Below are positions 46,089 to 54,129 of a stretch of DNA of 64,000 bases, one piece after another. Source of the stretch: a virus; IMG/VR virus record IMGVR_UViG_3300047472_000134, positions 1 through 64,000 of that record; one strand, written 5' to 3'. The position numbers were made by a program, and so were the translations under genes. The notes under the pieces were generated by a model. That model did no database searches. It saw only the letters and a list, made by a program, of their open reading frames with translations, and was not told the DNA's origin. Position 1 is the first letter of the stretch, and each line of letters starts with the position of its first letter.

Positions 46089-48832
46089 GCGAACTGCCTA
46101 TCAAAACCATTCTGATCGATGCCACCAACTTCGATCAGCACGCCTTCACTGTGATGCAGGCGATCAAGAACACGTCGTTCATTGGCATCGACGTGGAAAC
46201 ACAAGACAGCAACCGCCACGCCGGCCTGACGGCCCTGTGTGGCTACAAGGAGGACGGCACGAAGTCGAAGACAGCCAAGCTGGTCTTCGACATGAAGCGC
46301 ACGGTCATGACTGGCTTCTCGCTTTACCCCGAGGGCCATGACGCTGCCTACTACATCAACCTGAACCACGCCGACGTCGAGAACAGGCTCCCCTGGGAGC
46401 AGGCTCGCAAGCTGATCGACGTCAAGCCAGCTGGCTCGCACTGGATCGCTCACAACGCGCCCTACGAGTTGACCAGCTACAAGAACTGCTACGATCTGAC
46501 GCTCTCGGAAATCATCTGCACGATGCAGATGGCAGTCTCGGCCTTCGGCCCCGACGAATACGATCTCAGCAAGTTCATGGCAGCGGGGCAGGGTGGTATC
46601 GCCGCCCTCAAGAACCAGCTTCTGCAGGAATGCATGAAGTGGGATCCGAGCAAGAAGGGCATGCCCCCGGCGCTCGAGGAAGTCGTCGGCAAGATCATCG
46701 CCAAGGAGAGCAAGGCCGAGCATTCTTACATCGGCTTCGTCAAGAACGTCGCCTATGGCTACGGTCTGAAGGGCTTGGTGAAGAACTTCTTCGACTACCA
46801 GATGACCACCTTCGACCAGGTGCTGAACGGCAAGGCTCACATGGGCCAGCTGACCGGCGCCGAGACGGCCTCATATGGTGCGGAGGACGCCTACTGGGCG
46901 GTTCGCCTGTTCCGCCACCTGATGGATTACATGGCCAAGACCAACCCGGCCGTGATGGGCACGTTTTTCGATCAGGAAAACCCAATGATCCATGTGTTCT
47001 CGAACATCTGGGACGAGGGCATGAAGGTCAACACTGAAGCAGTCTTCGACCGTCGTGACAACGAGCGGGTGAACATGGCTCAGATCCTGCTTCGGCTGAA
47101 GGCCGAGGTGAAGAAGAAGCTGCCATTCAACGACGAACCACACGCCGGCCTGATGAAGGGAGAGAAGTGGTACCAGACCGGCTACAAGAAGTACCGAGCC
47201 CAGATCGAGCAGTGGGCAAACAGCGCCGACTGGGTCGAGAAGACCGAGGCTGACGAGGAGACTGGCGACTTCCCGCCACAGTCTGACGCTGCCACGTTCG
47301 CCCAGTGCCACCAGGCACGCGGTCCTGTGTCCAACGCTTGGTCAATCGAGACGGACAAGGCTGAACCAACTGGTCCCAACCTGTCGCACTACATGCCGAT
47401 CCGCGTGATCATGTACGATCTACTCGGTGAGGAACTGATCCGGTCGCAGGGCAAGGTTCAGAGCGACGGCGAGGCCCGCGGCAAGATGCTGGATCGGCTC
47501 GAGGACGACGTCTCTAAGGCGATCATCCAGGGGCTGAACGAGATCTCAGGCGTCGAGCAGCGCATGAAGCTCTACCTCACGCCGTACACCCAGCTGATGG
47601 ACCCGGAAACGGGATGCCTCTACCCGCTGGTGTCGTCGATGCTCGCCACCCGCCGCATGGGTGCCTCGGTTCCGAATCCGATGCAGCTCGCCAAGCGTGG
47701 TGCCTCGACTTACGTCCGTGGCTTCTTCGAAGCCGACCATGATGACCATGTCATCGTGTCTTGCGACTGGTCGGGCGTCGAGCTCGTCGAGATCGGTGAA
47801 TTCTCAGGCGACCCGGAGTTCATCAAGGCGTTTGGCCAGATCCCGCATGAGGATCTGCATGGGGGTGCTGCTGCTGACATTCTGTCCGTAGACGTGCCTG
47901 GCCTGACGGAAAAGGCCTTCAAGGCTCTGAAGGACTTCAAGACGGCCGACGACTACCGTGACCACTTCGGGCAGGAGATGACGAACTACAATCGTCTCTT
48001 CACCAACCTGAAGGGCCAGGAGCTGAAGGTCGGTGACGCCTACAAATACTGGCGTACCGAAGTCGGGAAGGGTGCCAACTTCAACTATTGGTACTCGGGC
48101 TTCCTGGGCACGATCGGTGACCGCATGGGCTGGCACGTCGACAAGACGGGTGATGCTACGAAGCGGTACCGTGAACGCTTCTCGGTAGCCGAGCAGTGGC
48201 GCGTCAATCTGATCGAGCAGGGCAAGCGTCTCGGCTATGTCGAGTTGCCTGATCATCACCGTCGCGTCCGCTTCGAAGCCACGCCCATGTGGGCCGAATA
48301 CTTCGGCTCCAAGTTCAAGCTGCCCACCGATGGCGCTGATGAGCTGGTCCACCGCTACAACGCGGTCTGGGACTATATCATCCGCAAGATCCAGGGCCGT
48401 GCGAACAACCAGCTGGTCAACGCCTTCATTCAAGGCAGCTGCGCCACGCTGGCCAAGCGGTCGATCATCAAGATCAATCGCCTTGCCCGCGAGCGTGGTT
48501 GGACCAGCCGTGAGTTCCGCTTCATGATGCCGATCCACGACGAACTTCTGTTCTCGGTCCATCGGTCCATCGTCGTCGAAGCGATCAAGCTCATTCGCGA
48601 CACCATGATCGACCATCCGGACATGTTCAAGCTCACGAAGCTCGATGCATCTCCATCGGTCGGCCTCACCTTCGAACCCTACAGCGCCAAGAAGGGCGTG
48701 CTCCTCGGACAGGTCGAACTGTTCGAGCTGCCTGAAGCTGTGGGGGTTGGCAACGTAAACGGACGCGCCACGGACGATCAGACCCGTGGTGTTGTCGACT
48801 ACCTCTTCGAACAACGGAAGCTTGCAGCATGA
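46085..48832 (+). CDS. family A DNA polymerase
   Basis: 915 residues, long for a phage PolA. 3'-5' exonuclease domain: FIGIDVETQD, WIAHNAPYELTSYKN and SYGAEDAYWAVRLF. Polymerase motifs: A VSCDWSGVELVEIGEFSGD (about 558-576), B VGKGANFNYWYSGF (about 660), C MPIHDELLFSVH (about 817). An insert of about 90 charged residues (near 330-420) separates exo and pol. The exo Asp residues look intact, so the enzyme should proofread. It is encoded between a flap exonuclease and ligase. Confidence 0.92.
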   Translation: MSELPIKTILIDATNFDQHAFTVMQAIKNTSFIGIDVETQDSNRHAGLTALCGYKEDGTKSKTAKLVFDMKRTVMTGFSLYPEGHDAAYYINLNHADVENRLPWEQARKLIDVKPAGSHWIAHNAPYELTSYKNCYDLTLSEIICTMQMAVSAFGPDEYDLSKFMAAGQGGIAALKNQLLQECMKWDPSKKGMPPALEEVVGKIIAKESKAEHSYIGFVKNVAYGYGLKGLVKNFFDYQMTTFDQVLNGKAHMGQLTGAETASYGAEDAYWAVRLFRHLMDYMAKTNPAVMGTFFDQENPMIHVFSNIWDEGMKVNTEAVFDRRDNERVNMAQILLRLKAEVKKKLPFNDEPHAGLMKGEKWYQTGYKKYRAQIEQWANSADWVEKTEADEETGDFPPQSDAATFAQCHQARGPVSNAWSIETDKAEPTGPNLSHYMPIRVIMYDLLGEELIRSQGKVQSDGEARGKMLDRLEDDVSKAIIQGLNEISGVEQRMKLYLTPYTQLMDPETGCLYPLVSSMLATRRMGASVPNPMQLAKRGASTYVRGFFEADHDDHVIVSCDWSGVELVEIGEFSGDPEFIKAFGQIPHEDLHGGAAADILSVDVPGLTEKAFKALKDFKTADDYRDHFGQEMTNYNRLFTNLKGQELKVGDAYKYWRTEVGKGANFNYWYSGFLGTIGDRMGWHVDKTGDATKRYRERFSVAEQWRVNLIEQGKRLGYVELPDHHRRVRFEATPMWAEYFGSKFKLPTDGADELVHRYNAVWDYIIRKIQGRANNQLVNAFIQGSCATLAKRSIIKINRLARERGWTSREFRFMMPIHDELLFSVHRSIVVEAIKLIRDTMIDHPDMFKLTKLDASPSVGLTFEPYSAKKGVLLGQVELFELPEAVGVGNVNGRATDDQTRGVVDYLFEQRKLAA

Positions 48833-49353
48833 CGAACTTTGCACTGATGACAGACCGAGGTCTTATTGGCCTCGCTTTCCACACTGGACCTCGCGACCGC
48901 ACTGAGATCCAGACGCTCTACCTCGGCACCAGCTCCTGCCACCAGTGGCAGAAGCTCGACGACTTCAACGTCGTCTTTATCACGGCCGACAAGGCTTACG
49001 CGTTGGACTACGCCGGCCTTGAGAGCGTGATCATCTACCTGGCCGAGTATGATCTGGAGAGCCACCTGCGGCAGTATCTGATCCGGCTCCAGGGTGCGAT
49101 CAAGATCAAGCCGAAGCCGGAACCCGAGGTCGCAGCGGCCAAGCCACTGCCCACTGAGATGCTTGCTCCAGCGGCTCCGGTCGAAGACCGCAAGCGGTGG
49201 TCGGCTCGGGTCCGGACCAAGATGTGGAGCGGATACCTGGATGAGAAGGAGTACCTGATCGAAGAGGTCTCTGAGCTGCAGGACATCATCGAGAAGGGGG
49301 CGTCCTTCCCCGACATCCGGAACATCAAGATCAAGCTGGAGTACCGCCTCTGA
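48829..49353 (+). CDS. hypothetical protein
   Basis: 174 residues; ATGA overlap with the polymerase. The N-terminal half is beta-rich (FALMTDRGLIGLAFHTGPRD), a Pro/Ala linker (KPKPEPEVAAAKPLP) follows, and the C-terminal half is helical (DEKEYLIEEVSELQDIIEKG). Might be a polymerase accessory subunit by position. No family recognised. Confidence 0.58.
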   Translation: MTNFALMTDRGLIGLAFHTGPRDRTEIQTLYLGTSSCHQWQKLDDFNVVFITADKAYALDYAGLESVIIYLAEYDLESHLRQYLIRLQGAIKIKPKPEPEVAAAKPLPTEMLAPAAPVEDRKRWSARVRTKMWSGYLDEKEYLIEEVSELQDIIEKGASFPDIRNIKIKLEYRL

Positions 49354-49592
49354 GCACAAAGATCACGCAGGACACCCGCAAAATCTACCGGAGGGCTCTC
49401 GAGCCCTTCGGAATATCGATCTTCGATTTCGTGTGGCGCGGCAAGCATCCCGCCCTCGTCTTCGAACTGAACGGGAAGGAGCACCGGATCGTGATGGCCG
49501 GGAGCCCGAGCGATCATCGCGCCCGAATGAACAACATCACCTTTCTCAAACGCTACATCAGGGGCATCAATGACCAGCAAACTCTCCACTGA
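49350..49592 (+). CDS. hypothetical protein with probable CTG start
   Basis: 80 residues, opening with CTG AGC overlapping the previous stop as CTGA, exactly like the ATGA/GTGA junctions elsewhere. GGAG is 8 bases upstream. Sequence: STKITQDTRKIYRRALEPFG, then ISIFDFVWRGKHPALVFELN and RMNNITFLKRYIRG. The final part, a basic helix after a beta sheet, resembles small HicA-like or phage RNA/DNA-binding proteins. Overlaps the ligase gene by 23 bases. No ATG, GTG or TTG lies in frame near the beginning. Confidence 0.6.
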   Translation: MSTKITQDTRKIYRRALEPFGISIFDFVWRGKHPALVFELNGKEHRIVMAGSPSDHRARMNNITFLKRYIRGINDQQTLH

Positions 49593-50685
49593 AATCTACA
49601 AGCGCGACTCCAAGGGTAAGATCCGGACCTGGCAGTATGAAGTCCAAGGCGACAGCTGGCGCACGATCGCCGGCCTGCAGGATGGCAACAAGGTCGAAAG
49701 CGCCTGGACGGTCTGCGTACCGGCGAGCCAGCCCACGGCCGAGGCCCAGGCTCAGTTCGAAGCCGACGCTGAGCGGACCAAGAAGCTGAAGCGTGACTAC
49801 CATCTGACGATCGAAGGCACGGCGGTCGCCAAGTATTTCGCGCCTATGCTGGCCGAGAAGTACGACCGCGAATTGGTCGGTGAAGGTGACTTCGCCCAGC
49901 CCAAGCTGGATGGCATTCGGTGCATCGCCACGAAGGACACCCTGAAGACCCGCAAGGGTGAGCTGATCACCAGCTGCCCGCACATCCTCGAGCAGCTGCA
50001 GCCGGTCTTCGCTCGCCACCCTGACATCGTCCTCGACGGTGAACTCTACAACCACGAATTCAAGGACAACTTCAATGAGCTCGCTTCGATCATCCGTAAA
50101 AAAACTCCTGACGCAGACCAACTTGCCAGGGCTGGTCGTGATGTCGAGTTTCATGTTTACGATCTGGTTGACCCTCGCCAACCACACGCCACCACCCTTG
50201 ACCGTATCGCTGCACTGACGACGCGCCTCTACGACGCCGGCCTGTCGATCCAGATCGTACCGTCGCATGTCGTCGACGACCATGACGAGGTGCGGGCTCT
50301 GTTCCTCAAGTACGTCGCTCTTGGCTACGAGGGCCTCATGATCCGCCGCGGCACTGCTCCCTACGAGCACAAGCGGACGGACGCTCTCATGAAGTACAAG
50401 GAGTTCGTGACCGAGGAGTACGTAATCTCCGAAGTGCTCGAGGGTGTCGGGAACTGGGCCGGCTACGCGAAGGCGGTCGAGTTCATCATCCCCGGCGACG
50501 TCCGCACCGAGCAGGGTGATCGGCCGAAGGCAGGCATCAAGGGCAACCAGGCCTTCACCAGGGCTCTCCTCGCTCGCAAGGACCAGCTGGTTGGCAAGAC
50601 GGTCACTGTCCAGTTCTTTGAACTGACACCGGCCGGCATCCCACGCTTCCCGATCGCGATCGACTTCGACCGCCCCGACGCCTGA
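49570..50685 (+). CDS. ATP-dependent DNA ligase
   Basis: 371 residues. Motif I QPKLDGIRCI (adenylated Lys near residue 112), motif III DIVLDGELYN, IV YEGLMIRRGT, V ALMKYKEF, and the OB-domain end VTVQFFELTPAGIPRFP. The first ~95 residues are an extra N-terminal domain (STEIYKRDSKGKIRTWQYEV), as in T4-like short ligases that carry a WGR-like start. It seals nicks after flap removal. Coupled by a 1-base overlap to the next gene. Confidence 0.9.
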   Translation: MTSKLSTEIYKRDSKGKIRTWQYEVQGDSWRTIAGLQDGNKVESAWTVCVPASQPTAEAQAQFEADAERTKKLKRDYHLTIEGTAVAKYFAPMLAEKYDRELVGEGDFAQPKLDGIRCIATKDTLKTRKGELITSCPHILEQLQPVFARHPDIVLDGELYNHEFKDNFNELASIIRKKTPDADQLARAGRDVEFHVYDLVDPRQPHATTLDRIAALTTRLYDAGLSIQIVPSHVVDDHDEVRALFLKYVALGYEGLMIRRGTAPYEHKRTDALMKYKEFVTEEYVISEVLEGVGNWAGYAKAVEFIIPGDVRTEQGDRPKAGIKGNQAFTRALLARKDQLVGKTVTVQFFELTPAGIPRFPIAIDFDRPDA

Positions 50686-50939
50686 TGGCTTTCGGAGCAC
50701 GCCAGGAGGCAGATGGCCGTTGGGTTCTCTGCCTCCGCAAGGGCCGCACAGTGGACGGATGGTCCCACACCGATGGCTCGCGGACCACTTTCGAGTTCGC
50801 ATCGCAGCGCCGAGCTAAGGCGTGCGCCGACGAACTGAACGAAACCTTCTGGGACCAATACCGAAAATACAAGCTGGGGGACGAACCCCCAGCCTTCGCC
50901 AACGACATGACTGATTGCATAAGGAAACACTGGAAATGA
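50685..50939 (+). CDS. hypothetical protein
   Basis: 84 residues: AFGARQEADGRWVLCLRKGR, then FASQRRAKACADELNETFWD; the W-x-L-C-L-R-K-G-R strand followed by a helix recalls small double-stranded RNA/DNA-binding folds, but no family is recognised. TGATG overlap with the ligase and ATGA with thyX. Confidence 0.55.
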   Translation: MAFGARQEADGRWVLCLRKGRTVDGWSHTDGSRTTFEFASQRRAKACADELNETFWDQYRKYKLGDEPPAFANDMTDCIRKHWK

Positions 50940-51868
50940 CAATCACTGCCAAGATCATCGCGGACTCCATTAGCACCACTGGAGTGCGGCTGACCACTCT
51001 GCAGCTCCGCTACCCTCGCTTCATCCACGCCGAGGAGCTAACGCACCGTGTGCTCTCGAGCACGACCGAGGGTGTCCTCTACGAGATCATCCACGATGGT
51101 TTGATGTACGACGAGAACCTGAGCCGCAACGCTGGCAGCTCGCGAGCAACTCCGGTCCAGAAGCTGATCCAGGATATCATCGACGATACGGCTATGCCAA
51201 TGCACTGGGGCAAGAACCAGCCTGGGATGCAGGCTCGCGAAGAGCACGCCGCTCTGATCAACATCCACGATCGCGAAGGCGACGTTCTCGCTGAAGACCT
51301 GACCGCCAAGCAAGCATGGATCTTCGCCCGGGACCAGGCGATCGCAGTGGCTCAGTCGTTCGACGAGGCCGGCTATCACAAGCAGATCGTGAACCGGCTG
51401 CTCGAGCCCTACGCCCACATCAACGTCATCGTCACCGCGACTGAATGGGACAACTTCTTTACGCTCCGTGATCATCCGGACGCCCAGCCTGAGATCCAGG
51501 TTCTGGCTCAGCAGATCAAGGCAGCGATGGCCGACTCCAAGCCGAACAAGCTCTGGGAAGGCCAGTGGCATCTGCCCTACGTGGCGGACAACGACGAGGA
51601 AGTCTGGAACTACGCGATGGAGAACGACCTGGGCCTGGTCGACGTCGCCCGCAAGGTCTCGGTCGCCCGCTGCGCCCGTGTCAGCTACCTCGGCTTTGAC
51701 GGGAAGAAGACCAAGGTTGCGGCCGACGTCTCGCTCCACGACAAGCTGGTGGTGGCTGAACCGCTCCACGCTTCGCCGGCTGAGCACCAGGCTACGCCGA
51801 CGCCGGGGGAGAATGGTCGCAACTTCCGCGGCTGGACGCAGTACCGACAGGTGCTTGAAGGCTACTGA
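50936..51868 (+). CDS. thyX: flavin-dependent thymidylate synthase-like protein
   Basis: 310 residues. The ThyX signature is recognisable in ENLSRNAGSSRATPVQKLIQ (dUMP/FAD site), TATEWDNFFTLRDHPDAQPE, VSVARCARVSYLGFDGKKTK and PLHASPAEHQATPTPGE. The enzyme makes dTMP with FAD and folate. The classical R-H-R-x(7)-S core is altered: the region reads S-R-N-A-x-S-S-R, which occurs in a divergent branch found in phages. The start at 50936 has GGAAAC upstream and overlaps the previous gene. Works with the HD, DUF5664 and RNR genes to supply dNTPs. Confidence 0.8.
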   Translation: MTITAKIIADSISTTGVRLTTLQLRYPRFIHAEELTHRVLSSTTEGVLYEIIHDGLMYDENLSRNAGSSRATPVQKLIQDIIDDTAMPMHWGKNQPGMQAREEHAALINIHDREGDVLAEDLTAKQAWIFARDQAIAVAQSFDEAGYHKQIVNRLLEPYAHINVIVTATEWDNFFTLRDHPDAQPEIQVLAQQIKAAMADSKPNKLWEGQWHLPYVADNDEEVWNYAMENDLGLVDVARKVSVARCARVSYLGFDGKKTKVAADVSLHDKLVVAEPLHASPAEHQATPTPGENGRNFRGWTQYRQVLEGY

Positions 51869-51874
51869 TTTTAA

Positions 51875-51886
51875 GACTTAGACATT
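51875..51886 (+). promoter_or_regulatory. GACTTAGACAT motif
   Basis: GACTTAGACAT, identical to the 11-mer at 44500-44510, in the short gap after thyX and 15 bases before palindrome site 7. A related GATTAGACAG follows at 51933. Confidence 0.4.
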
Positions 51887-51893
51887 GATTAAA

Positions 51894-51924
51894 GGGCGAG
51901 AGTACACATTACTCTCGCCCTTTC
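51894..51924. promoter_or_regulatory. GAGTA-N5-TACTC palindrome, site 7 (extended, terminator-like)
   Basis: Core GAGTA-CACAT-TACTC at 51900-51914 with arms extended to 11 bp (GGGCGAGAGTA / TACTCTCGCCC), followed by TTTCTTT. As RNA it would be a rho-independent terminator for thyX; as DNA it matches the phage-wide palindrome. It lies 51 bases before the next gene's ATG. Confidence 0.8.
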
Positions 51925-51965
51925 TTTATTGAGATTAGACAGCGTTCAAATCATGTAGCTAGTGC

Positions 51966-52400
51966 ATGAAAAAGAACTCTGGAAAACCATCTGAAAGCCT
52001 TTTCGAAGGCGTCTGGCTTAGGCTCGGGAAACGGGCCTATTGCTATCGCATCGCTGATGCGGCCGAAGTTCGTGGCCGCACCGGCAAGATTGGCGTCACA
52101 CGCGCCACACCTTCCGACTACATCGTCAGCTTTGACGGCGAAACAATCTACGCCGAAGTCAAGTCGACCCAGGAGAAAACCTCCTTCCCATTCTCGCTCC
52201 TGAAGAAGGGGCAAAATGCAGCCGCCCCTCAAGTTGTGAGCGCGGGCGGCAGCTACATCGTCTTCGTGCATCACCTCATCACCGGCACTTGGTACGCACT
52301 CCCCTGGCAAGTCATCCAGGCAGTGAAGGATCTCGGCCGCGCCTCAATCCCTTGGACAGAACTGGATAATTTCAAATGGACGCACCAACCCACTTTCTAG
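51966..52400 (+). CDS. RecU-like Holliday junction resolvase/endonuclease
   Basis: 144 residues. PD-(D/E)XK nuclease pattern: ATPSDYIVSFDG then TIYAEVKSTQEKTSFPFSLL (Asp, then E-V-K), followed by KGQNAAAPQVVSAGGSYIVF. The T-S-F-P-F and GQ-x-A elements are those of RecU-like resolvases that cut four-way junctions and other branched DNA before packaging. No classic ribosome site (AGCTAGTGC), so expression may depend on the palindrome-linked promoter. Overlaps the exonuclease gene by 25 bases. Confidence 0.75.
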   Translation: MKKNSGKPSESLFEGVWLRLGKRAYCYRIADAAEVRGRTGKIGVTRATPSDYIVSFDGETIYAEVKSTQEKTSFPFSLLKKGQNAAAPQVVSAGGSYIVFVHHLITGTWYALPWQVIQAVKDLGRASIPWTELDNFKWTHQPTF

Positions 52401-52942
52401 ACATCATGGTCGACATCGAGACCACCGGAACCGTTGCAGACAGCAACAGCATGATCCAGCTCTCGGCTGTCAAATTCGACCTCGCCACCCAGTCGGTCCA
52501 ACCATTCCCGGAGTTCTTCGATCGCTGCCTTCTGCAGCCAAAGAACCGCTTCTTCGAAGAAGAGTGCCGCACCAAGTTCTGGGGCAAGCGTCCTCAGATC
52601 TACAATCAGATCCAGGCTCGTGCTGAAGACCCGGCGACCGTCATGCGGGACTTCGCTCAGTGGGTTGGTTTCAACAACCCGAAGCCGGTTCGCTTCTGGT
52701 CCAAGCCGACGACTTTCGACTGGTCCTTCGTCGCCTCGTATTTCCGCCAGTACGACGTCCAGAACCCGTTCCACTACCGCTGGGCGATCGACATGAACTC
52801 GTACATCAGGGGCCTGGCTCAGGATCCGACTGTCGAGAGCAACTACATCCCGTTCCAGGGTGAGGCGCACAACGCGATCTTCGACGTCCTCAATCAGATC
52901 AACCAAGTTTTCGATGCGGTGAACAAATATGGAAATCGTTGA
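52376..52942 (+). CDS. DnaQ-like 3'-5' exonuclease
   Basis: 188 residues. DEDD motifs: IMVDIETTGT (exo I), FWSKPTTFDWSFVASYF (exo II Asp) and GEAHNAIFDVLNQI (exo III, H-x-x-x-x-D, DEDDh class). These enzymes degrade DNA or RNA 3' ends, for proofreading or processing of recombination intermediates. Located with resolvase and SbcCD, so a recombination role is more likely than proofreading, which the polymerase already has. Confidence 0.85.
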   Translation: MDAPTHFLDIMVDIETTGTVADSNSMIQLSAVKFDLATQSVQPFPEFFDRCLLQPKNRFFEEECRTKFWGKRPQIYNQIQARAEDPATVMRDFAQWVGFNNPKPVRFWSKPTTFDWSFVASYFRQYDVQNPFHYRWAIDMNSYIRGLAQDPTVESNYIPFQGEAHNAIFDVLNQINQVFDAVNKYGNR

Positions 52943-53867
52943 GAATGGAAAGCGTCTTGTTCTTCTTGGAGACCCTCACCTGGGGCGGACTTTTCATAAC
53001 GGGGTGCCTCTCCACCGCCGAGGGATGCGAGAGAAGCTTGTATGGCAGGATTTTCAAGCGTCTCTGCATCGTCCAGCTGGTGATTTTGACTATCACGTTT
53101 GCCTGGGCGACCTGTTCGACAAGTGGCTCGTGTCATACGACCTCATCCTGGATGTGGCTGAGCTATATCGGGGAGCAGCTGCGGCTCATCCTGGTGCTCA
53201 TTTCCTCATCCTGAAGGGCAACCACGACTGGACCCGCGATCTCCAGCGTAAGTCGGCCTTCGACGTCCTCACCATTCTGGTGCGGGACATTCCGAACCTG
53301 ACCATTGTTTCGGACGTCGTCACCATGGACGGCTTTGTGTTCTACCCCTGGCATCCCCTTTGGGATGCCAGTGAGAAGCTGACCGGTGTCGAGGGCCACA
53401 TCCTCTTCGGTCACTTCGACATCGAGTTCGGTGACCACAACATGGTCCCGACCACGCTGCACTTCGAAAAGATCTACACTGGCCACGATCACAAAGCCCG
53501 CACGCTGAAGCGTCACGGGACCGAGGTCATCGTCGTCGGTTCGATGCAGCCTTTCGCCCACGGCGAAGAACCGGACGACAGTCTCTATATCACCGTCCGC
53601 GCCGAGGACATCACCGATCCTTCGATCTTCAAGGACAAGTGCCTCCGGATCATCGGCCGCTATGACGGCGATATCGACTGCCTCCAGATCACCTACAAGC
53701 AGGACAAAACCGATGGCGACGACAGCCCAATCGAGGCCGTCACCATGGGTGACTTCGATATGGAAAAGCTCTTTGCGGAGTCTTTCGCTGAAGCCGGCGT
53801 CTCTGCTGGCCTCACTGCTCAGGTTCTGGACCAGTATCACACAAAGCGGAACGCAAATGGCTCTTAA
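52929..53867 (+). CDS. SbcD/gp47-like recombination nuclease subunit
   Basis: 312 residues. Calcineurin-like metallophosphoesterase motifs: LLGDPHLGR (D-x-H), HVCLGDLFDKW (G-D-x-x-D), LILKGNHDW (G-N-H-D), ILFGHFDIE and KIYTGHDHKART (G-H-x-H). It forms a complex with the SbcC-like ATPase two genes downstream to cut DNA ends. The C-terminal ~60 residues would bind the coiled coil of SbcC. Overlaps the exonuclease gene by 14 bases. Confidence 0.88.
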   Translation: MEIVENGKRLVLLGDPHLGRTFHNGVPLHRRGMREKLVWQDFQASLHRPAGDFDYHVCLGDLFDKWLVSYDLILDVAELYRGAAAAHPGAHFLILKGNHDWTRDLQRKSAFDVLTILVRDIPNLTIVSDVVTMDGFVFYPWHPLWDASEKLTGVEGHILFGHFDIEFGDHNMVPTTLHFEKIYTGHDHKARTLKRHGTEVIVVGSMQPFAHGEEPDDSLYITVRAEDITDPSIFKDKCLRIIGRYDGDIDCLQITYKQDKTDGDDSPIEAVTMGDFDMEKLFAESFAEAGVSAGLTAQVLDQYHTKRNANGS

Positions 53868-54129
53868 AGACCTCGACCGATCGCCCGCCGAATATCTCTG
53901 GGTCATGGACACATGGCTCGGAGTACCGGGCCTGTCGGCGCCCGAAGTGGCGATGATTCAGACGTTCAAAACCAGTGTTGAAAAAGGCCTCGCAGACTTC
54001 GACCAGCTGCGTCGCATCGCCTCCCAACCAGCTTTCAAGCCAGTGCTTCGCTCAGCCATGTTCAAGGCGGCGATGGCCGGCGTCCTCTTCAATTGGAGTG
54101 AATACCCCTACCATGATCAAGCAGCTTAA
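53857..54129 (+). CDS. hypothetical protein between sbcD and sbcC
   Basis: 90 residues: ALKDLDRSPAEYLWVMDTWL, then SAPEVAMIQTFKTSVEKGLA and a closing helix RSAMFKAAMAGVLFNW. It overlaps SbcD by 11 bases and SbcC by 17. The position suggests a small third partner of the complex. No family recognised. Confidence 0.55.
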   Translation: MALKDLDRSPAEYLWVMDTWLGVPGLSAPEVAMIQTFKTSVEKGLADFDQLRRIASQPAFKPVLRSAMFKAAMAGVLFNWSEYPYHDQAA

